Shown here one piece after another: positions 1 to 6,894 of a stretch of 13,613 bases of DNA. Each line of letters starts with the position of its first letter. The stretch's first letter is position 1. Position numbers and translations under genes: made by a program. This stretch comes from JAKFFN01 sp964444305 (GTDB taxonomy: Bacteria; Sumerlaeota; Sumerlaeia; Sumerlaeales; Sumerlaeaceae): positions 1-13,613 of the forward strand of contig CAYUGQ010000076.1 in assembly GCA_964444305.1 (NCBI GenBank). The letters are read 5' to 3'. A model generated the notes under the pieces. The model was not told the origin of the DNA. It searched no databases and saw only the letters and a list, made by a program, of their open reading frames with translations.

Positions 1-2
1 CG

Positions 3-614
3 CGGCAGGGCACTGTGCTGCTGCACCCGGTGCTGATGAGGTCGGACCAGCAGATCGCCGGTCGAGGGTCCGAACTGGCGATGGTGCTCGGCGGCTATCC
101 CGTCGAGGTGCTCGACCCCCGACCTGGGGTCGGGTCTCTGGTGCGGTTGTCAGAAGGGGGCTTGCTCGTAGGGCGGCGGGCCGACACCCAGGCGTTCTGG
201 ATGTCCCAGCCGGTGTTCGAGATGTGGGAGAGCCTCGGCGGGTTCGACGGTCCGTTGGGCCTACCGATGACCAACCCGTTCACCATCGCCGATGCACTCC
301 AGCAGGATTTCGAACACGGCCTGGTCCACCTGCCGGTCACGTCTGCCCAACCGTGGCTCGCCCTGAACGGCGAAGATCTCGAGGTAACCCTGGTGGCTGA
401 ACCTCCCGGCGCCCTGCCTTCTCGCTCGGGAATCCTGCGCCAACCCAACGGCACGGCCTGGTGGTTCGCCGATGGTCGGCGACATTGGATTCCCGACGGT
501 GGGGTGTGGAACTGCCTGGGCGGCCACGACAACGTAGTGTTCAATGACATCGACGGGGTGACCCTGGCCAGTATCCCGTTGGCGACGCCCGCCAGCTGCG
601 GCATGGCGGGCTAG
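3..614 (+). CDS. LGFP-like repeat protein, 3' part (5' end outside window)
   Basis: The frame is open from the first bases of the window, so this is the C-terminal part of a longer gene; the GTG at 15 is probably an internal codon. Around 227-330 the protein reads MWESLGGFDGPLGLPM, followed by a DFEHGLVHL stretch. This resembles the LGFP repeat (PF08310: LGG..G.LG.P, then Q.F.GG), found in secreted or wall-associated actinobacterial proteins and thought to bind the cell wall. Closer to the end, a GTAWWFADGRRHWIPDGG segment followed by WNCLGG looks like a second, shorter surface-protein motif. The protein ends about 20 residues later with no membrane anchor. A catalytic domain, if there is one, lies upstream of the window. 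The LGFP assignment is by motif resemblance only. The link to the polymer locus downstream is inferred from position. Confidence 0.6.
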   Translation, partial: RQGTVLLHPVLMRSDQQIAGRGSELAMVLGGYPVEVLDPRPGVGSLVRLSEGGLLVGRRADTQAFWMSQPVFEMWESLGGFDGPLGLPMTNPFTIADALQQDFEHGLVHLPVTSAQPWLALNGEDLEVTLVAEPPGALPSRSGILRQPNGTAWWFADGRRHWIPDGGVWNCLGGHDNVVFNDIDGVTLASIPLATPASCGMAG

Positions 615-665
615 GCGAGCTATGTCACCCGGTGCCAGTGTTCGGAGGCGGGGACGTTACCTACG

Positions 666-1352
666 GTGAACAACATGATGGGCAACCGGGGGGTCGATCC
701 CGACACCACTCCGGCCGCGACCGTGTCGTCCGAGTTCGGCACATTGTCTTTACCGTTCGACGGTGAGTTCACCTTCGGACGGAGCGCCGAGGTCGACCTG
801 CGGGTAGGCGCCGCGCCCATCTACGACGAGGTGGTCCCCCGCCTGGCCGGTCGCATCGTCTCCATCAACAGCCGGGTCTTTGTCGAGAACCTCGACGAGA
901 GCCTGGCCCTCGACATTCGCATCGATGGCCGTCCGCTGGTGTCGGTTTCGCCGGGTCACATGCATTCACCCGCCGATCCGGTGTTCGACATCCTCATCAC
1001 CGGGTCGATCACCACCTACGAGTTGGCGGTGCGGGTGAACCGCGACCGCACCCGGCCCCGGTGGGTCCGCATCGAGGCTTCGCCCGACGAGCTCGATCCG
1101 CCCACCGGCGCCACCCCCGAACTCACCGAACGGCAGCGGGCCATCCTCGATGCCTACGTGCGCCCGTTGCAGGCGGGCGGCACCTCGGCGAGCCACCAGC
1201 AGGTGGCCGAAGATCTGGGGATCAGCCGCTCGCTGGTGCGGGTCGAGTGCGAGCGGATCTGGTCGGCGTTGTTCCTCGCCGGCGTCCCCATGCGAGACCT
1301 GGGCAACGCCCGCGACGAGGTTGTCGACGCATGGTCACGCCATCGCATCTAG
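666..1352 (+). CDS. FHA-like domain protein with C-terminal helix-turn-helix
   Basis: I read this 228-residue protein as a regulator in two parts. Residues about 22-125 look like an FHA beta-sandwich: FTFGRSAEVDL matches the GR...D opening, and VFVENL and IDGRPL match later strands. However, the SR/H and NG phosphothreonine-binding signatures are not evident (VPRLAGRI where SRxHA is expected), so phosphopeptide binding may be altered or lost. Residues about 153-206 begin LTERQRAILDAYV and contain QQVAEDLGISRSLVRVEC, a LuxR/sigma-4-like helix-turn-helix with the recognition helix near 187-197. There is no membrane segment. The GTG at 666 is the longest start, with GGAGG at 644-648 rather far upstream; ATG at 675 or 678 is an alternative. 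The EAL gene follows 52 bases later on the same strand, so co-transcription and a shared c-di-GMP or phosphorylation circuit are plausible. The gene is clearly real; its exact role is unknown. Confidence 0.75.
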   Translation: MNNMMGNRGVDPDTTPAATVSSEFGTLSLPFDGEFTFGRSAEVDLRVGAAPIYDEVVPRLAGRIVSINSRVFVENLDESLALDIRIDGRPLVSVSPGHMHSPADPVFDILITGSITTYELAVRVNRDRTRPRWVRIEASPDELDPPTGATPELTERQRAILDAYVRPLQAGGTSASHQQVAEDLGISRSLVRVECERIWSALFLAGVPMRDLGNARDEVVDAWSRHRI

Positions 1353-1404
1353 TCTCGCCCTCGGGGGACAGCTCAACTCTCGAGCCTGCGAGGCCGAAAA
1401 CTCC

Positions 1405-2613
1405 ATGATGAACCCCTCCGTCGACCCCCGTCGGTTGGGTTGGCGCAGTGGCTCGTTCACTCGCCGCCTGCTGCAATCCATCGCCGAGCGTCCCGCCCTG
1501 ACCGGGATCTCCCTTCTGGGGGCGATGGTCGTGTTCGCGTGGGCCATCGCCTACTGGTCCGGGGGCTCCCGCACCGTCGCCCCCCACCTTTTCTATGTTC
1601 CGGTGATCTTCGCCGCCGTGCGTTTCGGCCCGGTGGGGGCGTTGGCCTCGGGCACCGTCGCTGGCTTAGCCGCCGGTCCCCTACTGCCCCTGAACGTTTC
1701 GCTTGGCATGAGCCAGGAGCCGCTCAACTGGATGTTGCGTCTAGGCGCGTTCGTCCTCGTCGGCCTCCTCTGCGCGTTCCTCGTGCGCCACTCGCGCTCG
1801 ACGATCACCAGTGAACTGGCCAAGGTGATCATCCGGCGCGACCTTCAGAACGCTCTGGACTCGGGGCATCTTCATGTGGCGTACCAACCGATCGTGGACC
1901 TGAAGAGTGGTCGCATCTTTGGTGCCGAAGCGTTAGTGCGCTGGTCCGATCCCGAGCAGGGTCCCCGATTCCCCGACCAGTTCATCCCCCTGGTGGAGGC
2001 AGCCGACATCGCCCACCTCATCTCGGACTTCGTGCTGGGAGAGGTGAGCCGGCAACTGTGCGAGTGGCGGGAAGCGGGCCTGATCGATGAGCAGGCCGGG
2101 TTCACCATGGCCGTGAACATCTCGGGCACCGAGTTGCACGACGACCGGTTGGAGAACAAGGTGCGGGCGATCGTTCGCTCGGCCGAGCTCCCCATCGGGT
2201 GGATCCACCTTGAGATCACCGAAACCGCGCTGATCGAGAACCTGGGTCTAGCGGTGTCGAGCGTGCGACGCCTGCGGGAGGCGGGGCTCAGTGTCGCCAT
2301 CGACGATTTCGGCACTGGCGAGTCTTCGCTGCGCTACCTGCACAAGTTCCAGGCGGGGATCATCAAGATCGACCGCTCGTTCGTGACCGCGCTCGTCGAC
2401 GACGATCGAGGGCGCACCATCGTGGCCGGAATCGCGGCGATGGCGTCGAAGCTGGGCATGGTGACGATCGCCGAAGGAGTCGAATCCGCCCACCATGCTC
2501 AGATCCTGGCCGACCTGGGCTGTGACATGGCCCAGGGATACCACTTCGCCCGCCCCATGCCGGCCGACGCCTTCCGACAACAGCTCCGCCAGCGGGTGAT
2601 CTACCTGAGCTGA
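1405..2613 (+). CDS. Membrane-anchored EAL-domain c-di-GMP phosphodiesterase
   Basis: This 402-residue protein is predicted to hydrolyse cyclic di-GMP to pGpG at the inner face of the membrane. Residues 32-51, 60-73, 77-96 and 109-127 are hydrophobic and form a likely four-segment membrane sensor of a type I do not recognise. The EAL domain (PF00563) fills about 146-402. The motifs for metal and substrate binding and catalysis are present: EAL at 175-177, then VNISG, LEITET, AIDDFGTGESSLRYL, IKIDRSF, IAEGVE and QGYHFARP. It should therefore be active. There is no GGDEF domain. The ATG at 1405 (or 1408) is preferred because GAGG lies at 1390-1393 and no in-frame start separates it from the upstream gene; the open frame extends further 5' only as an overlap with the regulator gene. 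A close paralogue in the opposite orientation sits at the right edge of the window. Confidence 0.93.
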   Translation: MMNPSVDPRRLGWRSGSFTRRLLQSIAERPALTGISLLGAMVVFAWAIAYWSGGSRTVAPHLFYVPVIFAAVRFGPVGALASGTVAGLAAGPLLPLNVSLGMSQEPLNWMLRLGAFVLVGLLCAFLVRHSRSTITSELAKVIIRRDLQNALDSGHLHVAYQPIVDLKSGRIFGAEALVRWSDPEQGPRFPDQFIPLVEAADIAHLISDFVLGEVSRQLCEWREAGLIDEQAGFTMAVNISGTELHDDRLENKVRAIVRSAELPIGWIHLEITETALIENLGLAVSSVRRLREAGLSVAIDDFGTGESSLRYLHKFQAGIIKIDRSFVTALVDDDRGRTIVAGIAAMASKLGMVTIAEGVESAHHAQILADLGCDMAQGYHFARPMPADAFRQQLRQRVIYLS

Positions 2614-2746
2614 CCCCAGATGGCCCTCCGGCACGCCGACCATTGATGTGGTGATCGAAGGCGTCCCCGTCGTGCTCGAAGGCCACGCCGCCATCTGCGG
2701 CCAAACCCGAAGTCGGCGCCGCCTACCTCTCGGCTAGGTCGACTGA

Positions 2747-2761
2747 ACCAGCTGGGCTGGT
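2747..2761. repeat. Short inverted repeat (possible hairpin)
   Basis: ACCAGC and GCTGGT form a perfect 6-base stem around a TGG loop between the EAL gene and the cytidylyltransferase gene. No T-run follows on either strand, so it does not look like an intrinsic terminator. It could be an operator or a chance repeat. Confidence 0.3.
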
Positions 2762-2866
2762 CACAGTTGGGCCGTTCTCTGGCATGGGGTGCCCCCTCGA
2801 TCCTTGGGTGCATATGCCGGTCCGCTGTAGGTTCACAGAGGAGACTTGTCAGGGGCGCAGGTGCTC

Positions 2867-2874
2867 AAAGGTGG
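2867..2874 (+). promoter_or_regulatory. Ribosome binding site deciding the cytidylyltransferase start
   Basis: AAAGGTGG lies just before ATG 2877 (AAGG, then 5 bases to the start). It supports that start over the upstream in-frame ATGs at 2784 and 2814, which have no visible Shine-Dalgarno sequence and would add about 30 residues unlike the family. Confidence 0.55.
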
Positions 2875-2876
2875 AG

Positions 2877-3647
2877 ATGGCAGTTCGGTCTACCAGCAAC
2901 AAGGCAAGCGCACACCGAGACGAGCGGTCATTCCCGGTCGTCGTCTTGGCGGGCGGCCTAGGGACCAGGTTTGGTACGGACCGCCCCAAGCAGGTGACGA
3001 CCGTTGCTGGTGCGCCAGTGCTGGCTCACACGCTGCGCCGCTTTGATGCGCATGATCTCATCTCCCAGATCGTGATTCCCGCCAACGAGCAGTGGCGCGA
3101 GGAGATCGAGGCAGTGGCCTCGGAACACATCTGTCGGAAACCCTTCTCCGTGATCGCCGCTGGTGCGCATCGGAACGAATCAGTGCTGAACGGTTTGTAC
3201 GAGCTGTCTGGTACGGCGGAGATTGTGGCTGTGCACGATGGCGTACGTCCCTTGGTTTCGAGCGAGTTGATCACGGCGACCTTCGCGGCGATGGACGGGA
3301 GCGATGCCGCTATGCCTGTGATCCCCATCGTTGACCCGGTAGTTGAGGTGAGCGATGGACGGGTTCGTCGGGTGGTGCCGAGGGAACCTCTCTCTCGGGG
3401 CCAGACCCCACAGGTGTTCCGGATGCCGCTGCTGATGGAGGCTCTCACGAGCGGCAGCTTCGACGCGACCAGCGTGGCGACCTTGTTCGAAGTGGTCCTC
3501 TTCCATAAGCCGCAAGCCGTGATTGCGACAGTCGTCGGAGACGATCAGAACCTGAAGATCACCTCGCCGGTCGACCACCTCGTGGCGGAGCAGCTGCTCT
3601 CTGGCTGGAAGCAAGTGGATCCCGTAGAACAACTCCCTGGGCGTTGA
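2877..3647 (+). CDS. IspD/TarI-family cytidylyltransferase (polyol-phosphate type)
   Basis: This 256-residue cytosolic enzyme belongs to the IspD family (PF01128), which transfers CMP from CTP to a sugar- or polyol-phosphate. Visible motifs are the nucleotide loop LAGGLGTRFG (24-33) with PKQ (37-39), AGAHRNESVLNGL, AVHDGVRP, RGQTPQVFR and QNLKITSPVD near the end. The GQTPQ.FR and HDxVRP forms recall ribitol-5-phosphate cytidylyltransferase (TarI) more than housekeeping IspD, and the TDEA/TDAC segment is replaced by FDATS. The next gene encodes a CDP-polyol phosphotransferase and starts one base after this stop, so the likely product is a CDP-polyol (CDP-ribitol- or CDP-glycerol-like) for that enzyme. 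The substrate is inferred from context; a methylerythritol-pathway IspD cannot be excluded. ATG 2877 is chosen for its ribosome binding site; GTG 2871 is an alternative. Confidence 0.87.
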   Translation: MAVRSTSNKASAHRDERSFPVVVLAGGLGTRFGTDRPKQVTTVAGAPVLAHTLRRFDAHDLISQIVIPANEQWREEIEAVASEHICRKPFSVIAAGAHRNESVLNGLYELSGTAEIVAVHDGVRPLVSSELITATFAAMDGSDAAMPVIPIVDPVVEVSDGRVRRVVPREPLSRGQTPQVFRMPLLMEALTSGSFDATSVATLFEVVLFHKPQAVIATVVGDDQNLKITSPVDHLVAEQLLSGWKQVDPVEQLPGR

Positions 3648-3648
3648 C

Positions 3649-4845
3649 TTGAAGCAAAGAATCGCCCGGGCAGGTGTCACCGTTGCTCATCGGCTGCTGC
3701 AATGGGCCTTCTTCGTTCTGCCGCCAGGTTCTCACGCAGTCGTCGCTGGCTGGCCAGACTCAGAAGAGAACGCCATCAGGGTCGCTATGGCTCTCTCGGC
3801 TGAACAGGACGGCGAGGTGTGGGTGCTCGTCGATGATGTGGACACCGCCCGCCGATACTTCGAAGTGGTGTCCGGGCAACCCCCAGGGACCAACCTCCGC
3901 TACCTCACAAGGCGCGGACCGAAGGCAGTGTGGAGGTTCCTTCGCGGTCGTCATGTCTTCTACACCCACGGCCTCTTCGGGTCGCCTGTTCCGCGCTTGG
4001 GACGGGTCCACGTCAATCTGTGGCACGGTCACGGGCCGAAAGCCACGGCGGTCCTTCCGGGCCGGCGCAGACCACCCTCGCCTTACCTGGTCGCGAACAC
4101 GGCGGTGTGGGGTGGGGAGACTGCGCGTGCTCAAAAGGTGGAGCCTGATCGGCTGATCCTGTCACGACATCCGCGCCAGGATGCCTTCGGCGAGCCGCCT
4201 CGTCGTGACCTTCTCGCCCGGCTTGGGCTCGACCCAGCAGCAAAGCTGGTGCTGTGGATGCCGACTTATCGCCAAGCCCGAGCGGTGAACGGGCGATCGA
4301 GTTGGTCTGACGTGGCCGCTCCGTCATCCAGCATGAATGTCATCCGAGAAGCAGCGGGGGTCCTTGCAGCAGAAGCTGAAGATGGCGTGGAAATCCTTGC
4401 CAAGTTCCATCCTCTCGACACGTCGGCTGGCTCCGAGACGGGCATACGTTCGCTCGCGCCTGACGAGCATTGGGCCGCCGGAATCTCCACGTACCAGCTC
4501 CTCGCCATGGCCGATGCCCTGATCAGCGACTACTCCAGCGTCTGGGTCGAGTACCTGGAACTCGACCGCCCGCTCGCCCTCTACTGTCCCGACCTCACTG
4601 ACTATGAGTCCGGGCGGGGCTTCAAGACCCCGCCAATCTCCCAGGTTGCCGGCGGCTTGGTGATTCACACCCTCGAAGGTCTGGCCGAGTTTGTCAGGAG
4701 CGTCCGTTCGACTGAGCAAGCTGGCAGAGATGCACGCACTGCTGCTCGAAGTGCCCTCGCTCTCACGGACACGGCGACCGATACTGCGTCCCTCGTGCGA
4801 GACCTTTTCACCACGGCCCATCCCGTTTCCGGCCGGCCGCAGTAA
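3649..4845 (+). CDS. CDP-glycerol/CDP-ribitol glycerophosphotransferase-family enzyme (TagB/TagF-like)
   Basis: This 398-residue protein fits the CDP-glycerol:poly(glycerophosphate) glycerophosphotransferase family (PF04464), which moves polyol-phosphate from a CDP-polyol onto a lipid-linked acceptor at the cytoplasmic membrane face. Diagnostic segments are NLWHGHGPKAT (the WHG catalytic-histidine motif, near 123-133), LWMPTYRQ (202-209), and ISDYSSVWVEYLELDRPLAL from 292, followed by DYESGRGF. The length matches single-domain TagB-type primases better than the roughly 700-residue TagF polymerase. The start is a TTG one base after the upstream stop, with no clear Shine-Dalgarno sequence, so translation is probably coupled to the cytidylyltransferase. 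Its stop overlaps the next gene's ribosome binding site. The family call is firm; whether it adds one polyol-phosphate or polymerises, and which polyol it uses, cannot be read from the sequence. Confidence 0.9.
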   Translation: MKQRIARAGVTVAHRLLQWAFFVLPPGSHAVVAGWPDSEENAIRVAMALSAEQDGEVWVLVDDVDTARRYFEVVSGQPPGTNLRYLTRRGPKAVWRFLRGRHVFYTHGLFGSPVPRLGRVHVNLWHGHGPKATAVLPGRRRPPSPYLVANTAVWGGETARAQKVEPDRLILSRHPRQDAFGEPPRRDLLARLGLDPAAKLVLWMPTYRQARAVNGRSSWSDVAAPSSSMNVIREAAGVLAAEAEDGVEILAKFHPLDTSAGSETGIRSLAPDEHWAAGISTYQLLAMADALISDYSSVWVEYLELDRPLALYCPDLTDYESGRGFKTPPISQVAGGLVIHTLEGLAEFVRSVRSTEQAGRDARTAARSALALTDTATDTASLVRDLFTTAHPVSGRPQ

Positions 4846-4849
4846 GGAG
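4844..4849 (+). promoter_or_regulatory. Strong ribosome binding site overlapping the upstream stop codon
   Basis: AAGGAG begins inside the TAA stop (4843-4845) of the phosphotransferase gene and lies 7 bases before GTG 4857. It fixes the start of the HD-fold gene and implies translation coupled within one operon. Confidence 0.75.
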
Positions 4850-4856
4850 CTCAATC

Positions 4857-5660
4857 GTGGAAGTGTTCGCGCAGACGAATATCCAGTTGTACAACCAGAT
4901 GGCCTCATCCGGTTACCCGGTCGCAGACATCGAGGCGATCGGTTGCGCTCACCGCTTGGCTACTCGGATCTACGTAGGGAAGATTCGAGGCTCGGGTAAG
5001 GACCTCATGGCCCACGTCGTAGGCACCGCGAGCATTCTCGTCTGGCTGCAACGACCAGTGACTACCATCAGCGCAGCGTTGTTGCATGCGGCCATCGCCG
5101 ACGGCGACTTCGGGACCAGCTCGCCCGCAAAGGAGGTTACCGCGGCAGCCGGATCAGAGGTGTGGGATTTGGTCTCAGCATATGACGAGCTCAAATGGTC
5201 GCATTCCTCTGACGCTGTCCAATTCGTTCTGGAAAGCCTGCCGACCGCGCCCATGCTCAACAAAGAAGCTGCGCTGATCCGGGTTGCAAATGAACTGGAA
5301 GACTACCTGGATCTAGCCACCCACTACTACGGGCGACCCGGTGAACAGGGCGAGAACTTCCGGATCACCTATATGAATGAAGCAGAGCCAGCCCTCAAGG
5401 AGTTGGCCCTGGAATTGGGCTATCAGCAACTAGCCGCCGCGATTGAGGAGCAGTTCAAGCTCGTACGCTTTACACCGCCGATATCGCCTCGCCTTCGTAC
5501 CGGTCACCACCATATGTGGATGATCCATCCTCCCTCTGGGGCGCCCGCATTCCAAGATCGTGCACGAGATCTGTGCAAGCTCACGCTGCGTCGCATGAGA
5601 AGAGCTCGCGACCTTGGAATCCGAGGAACGCTCGTTCGAATCAAGGAAATCCGTGGCTGA
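4857..5660 (+). CDS. SpoT-like HD-fold protein with missing metal ligands
   Basis: This 267-residue soluble protein resembles the HD hydrolase half of Rel/SpoT (HD_4, PF13328). Residues 41-61 (GSGKDLMAHVVGTASIL) and 70-80 (TISAALLHAAI) match the H...HD region, and 138-153 (IRVANELEDYLDL) matches the KLADRLHN region. In Rel/SpoT, two histidines and two aspartates hold the catalytic manganese. Here H53 and H77 are kept, but the HD aspartate is A78 and the ADR aspartate appears to be N145, so ppGpp hydrolysis as in SpoT is unlikely. No synthetase, TGS or ACT domain follows. The C-terminal 60 residues are basic (RRMRRAR). It is translated from a strong ribosome binding site right after the phosphotransferase gene, and the glycosyltransferase overlaps its end. 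It may be a pseudo-enzyme regulator, or a member of an HD-related family of unknown function sometimes labelled DUF6817; that name is from memory and unverified. Confidence 0.7.
   Translation: MEVFAQTNIQLYNQMASSGYPVADIEAIGCAHRLATRIYVGKIRGSGKDLMAHVVGTASILVWLQRPVTTISAALLHAAIADGDFGTSSPAKEVTAAAGSEVWDLVSAYDELKWSHSSDAVQFVLESLPTAPMLNKEAALIRVANELEDYLDLATHYYGRPGEQGENFRITYMNEAEPALKELALELGYQQLAAAIEEQFKLVRFTPPISPRLRTGHHHMWMIHPPSGAPAFQDRARDLCKLTLRRMRRARDLGIRGTLVRIKEIRG
5643..5649 (+). promoter_or_regulatory. Ribosome binding site deciding the GT4 start
   Basis: AAGGAAA, ending 3 bases before GTG 5653 (AAGGA is 5 bases away), favours this start over the in-frame TTG at 5614. The site lies inside the end of the HD-fold gene. 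Confidence 0.6.
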
Positions 5661-6894
5661 CGTCGGTCTGTCCGGGGGCCAGGAGCCAAAGGCGGTGTCG
5701 CCGCCCGACTCGTCGGCGGATCCACTACGGGTTCTCGTCGTGCACAACCGGTATCGGTCCTCACTTCCATCCGGAGAGAACTCTGTCGTCGATCGTGAGA
5801 TCGCAATGTTGCGCGATGCTGGCGTACAGGTGTCGACCTGGATCCGTGAAAGTGATGATATCAAATCGATGTCACTACTGGAGCGAGCGGAGCTTCCAAT
5901 ACGGCCCATATGGTCGCACAGAGACACGAAGGCGGTTTCCGACATCATCGATAGAGAGAGACCGGAGATCCTTCATCTGCACAATCCCTATCCACTGATC
6001 TCGCCTGCAGTGATTCGGACCGCAAAACGTTCGGGACTAAGCGTAGTTCAGTCAGTGCACAACTATAGACACAGTTGCCTGAATGGGCTGTACTTTCGGG
6101 AAGGTGCCAACTGCACCCTGTGCGCCGGCCGTACCATCGCTCTGCCCGGAATTCGGCACAGATGTTATCGCGACTCGGCCATGCAAAGTATGGTCATAGC
6201 GACTGCAGCCGCTGTCCATCACCCAACCTGGATGCTGGTGGATCGGTACTTCGCACTCAATAGCTTAATTGCTGAACAATTGAGGGCGGGCGGGGTTTCA
6301 GGACGGCAGGTCGCAATCAAGTCCAACTTTGTTGACGATCCCGGACCCGCGCAACCCCTTGGACGTGGCTTCTTCTACGCCGGCAGGCTGGAACAGGCGA
6401 AGGGGATCAGTCTGCTACTTGATGCATGGGAGATGTCGGGCCTTGATGGCCACATGCCCCTTGTCATAGCAGGCGACGGGCCACTCCGGGGCGAGGTCAA
6501 GTCGCGAGCCGACGAACTCCAAAGCGTTTCGTATGTTGGTACGCTCGGCCCAAAAGAAATGTTGGAAGGATTCCGGGCCTGCGCCGTAGTTGTCGTTCCC
6601 TCAATTTCGATCGAGGGTCCACCAACTGTGGCCCTAGAAGCGTTCGCCCACAACCGTAGGGTACTCGCATTAGAGACTGTGCCTATGCGAGACCTAATTG
6701 ACGACGGTATAGGTTGGCTGGCGCATCCGTCACCGGACGCCTTGGCGAGCGCACTTTCGACCGCCGCCCAGCATCCTGGCATGGGCTCGGCGCCTCGTAA
6801 GGCGTTCGAGGAACGCTTTCATGCAGACGTCGTTCGTCGATTCCTACTTTCGCAGTATTCGGAGATACTCGCGCGCCGTCCTATCGAACAGTGA
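5653..6894 (+). CDS. GT4-family glycosyltransferase
   Basis: This 413-residue retaining glycosyltransferase has a GT-B fold and probably transfers a nucleotide-activated sugar to the lipid-linked intermediate at the inner membrane face. The N-terminal domain opens with LRVLVVHNRY and SGENSVVDREI, typical of GT4 enzymes. The C-terminal domain has GFFYAGRLEQAKGISLLL and the EX7E signature (E321 to E329 in EGPPTVALE). Four cysteines, C142, C154, C157 and C171, sit in a CX11CX2CX13C arrangement that could bind zinc. GTG 5653 overlaps the HD gene's stop by 8 bases, so translation is probably coupled; TTG 5614 is the longer alternative. This is the last gene of the plus-strand operon, and its stop lies 14 bases inside the converging kinase gene. 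Donor and acceptor sugars are unknown. GC is lower here (57% at 6601-6660) than in the flanks. Confidence 0.93.
   Translation: MADVGLSGGQEPKAVSPPDSSADPLRVLVVHNRYRSSLPSGENSVVDREIAMLRDAGVQVSTWIRESDDIKSMSLLERAELPIRPIWSHRDTKAVSDIIDRERPEILHLHNPYPLISPAVIRTAKRSGLSVVQSVHNYRHSCLNGLYFREGANCTLCAGRTIALPGIRHRCYRDSAMQSMVIATAAAVHHPTWMLVDRYFALNSLIAEQLRAGGVSGRQVAIKSNFVDDPGPAQPLGRGFFYAGRLEQAKGISLLLDAWEMSGLDGHMPLVIAGDGPLRGEVKSRADELQSVSYVGTLGPKEMLEGFRACAVVVVPSISIEGPPTVALEAFAHNRRVLALETVPMRDLIDDGIGWLAHPSPDALASALSTAAQHPGMGSAPRKAFEERFHADVVRRFLLSQYSEILARRPIEQ

Larger units (their letters stand above)
2614..2876. other. Intergenic region between EAL gene and plus-strand operon
   Basis: This 263-base stretch has no convincing gene or rho-independent terminator. 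Two weak inverted repeats are visible: CAGATGGC at 2617-2624 against GCCATCTG at 2690-2697 (65 bases apart), and a compact hairpin at 2747-2761. The promoter of the downstream operon should lie here; TAGGTT at 2828-2833 is a possible -10 element, but no -35 box sits at a good distance. Positions 2648-2737 form a GTG-initiated 29-codon frame whose first 20 or so codons mostly end in G or C, as in neighbouring genes. It could be a gene remnant or a chance frame in GC-rich DNA. Confidence 0.6.

Noticed and set aside
1150..1404. Longer 5' extension of the EAL gene overlapping the regulator gene
   Set aside because: The extra 85 residues are an out-of-frame reading of the helix-turn-helix coding region, and ATG 1405 has a nearby GAGG and a natural N-terminus.
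2617..2697. CAGATGGC/GCCATCTG inverted repeat as a terminator of the EAL gene
   Set aside because: The arms are 65 bases apart, with no T-run after the second arm, so a rho-independent terminator is not supported.
2784..2876. N-terminal extension of the cytidylyltransferase from ATG 2784
   Set aside because: No ribosome binding site precedes it, the residues do not resemble the family, and ATG 2877 follows AAAGGTGG.
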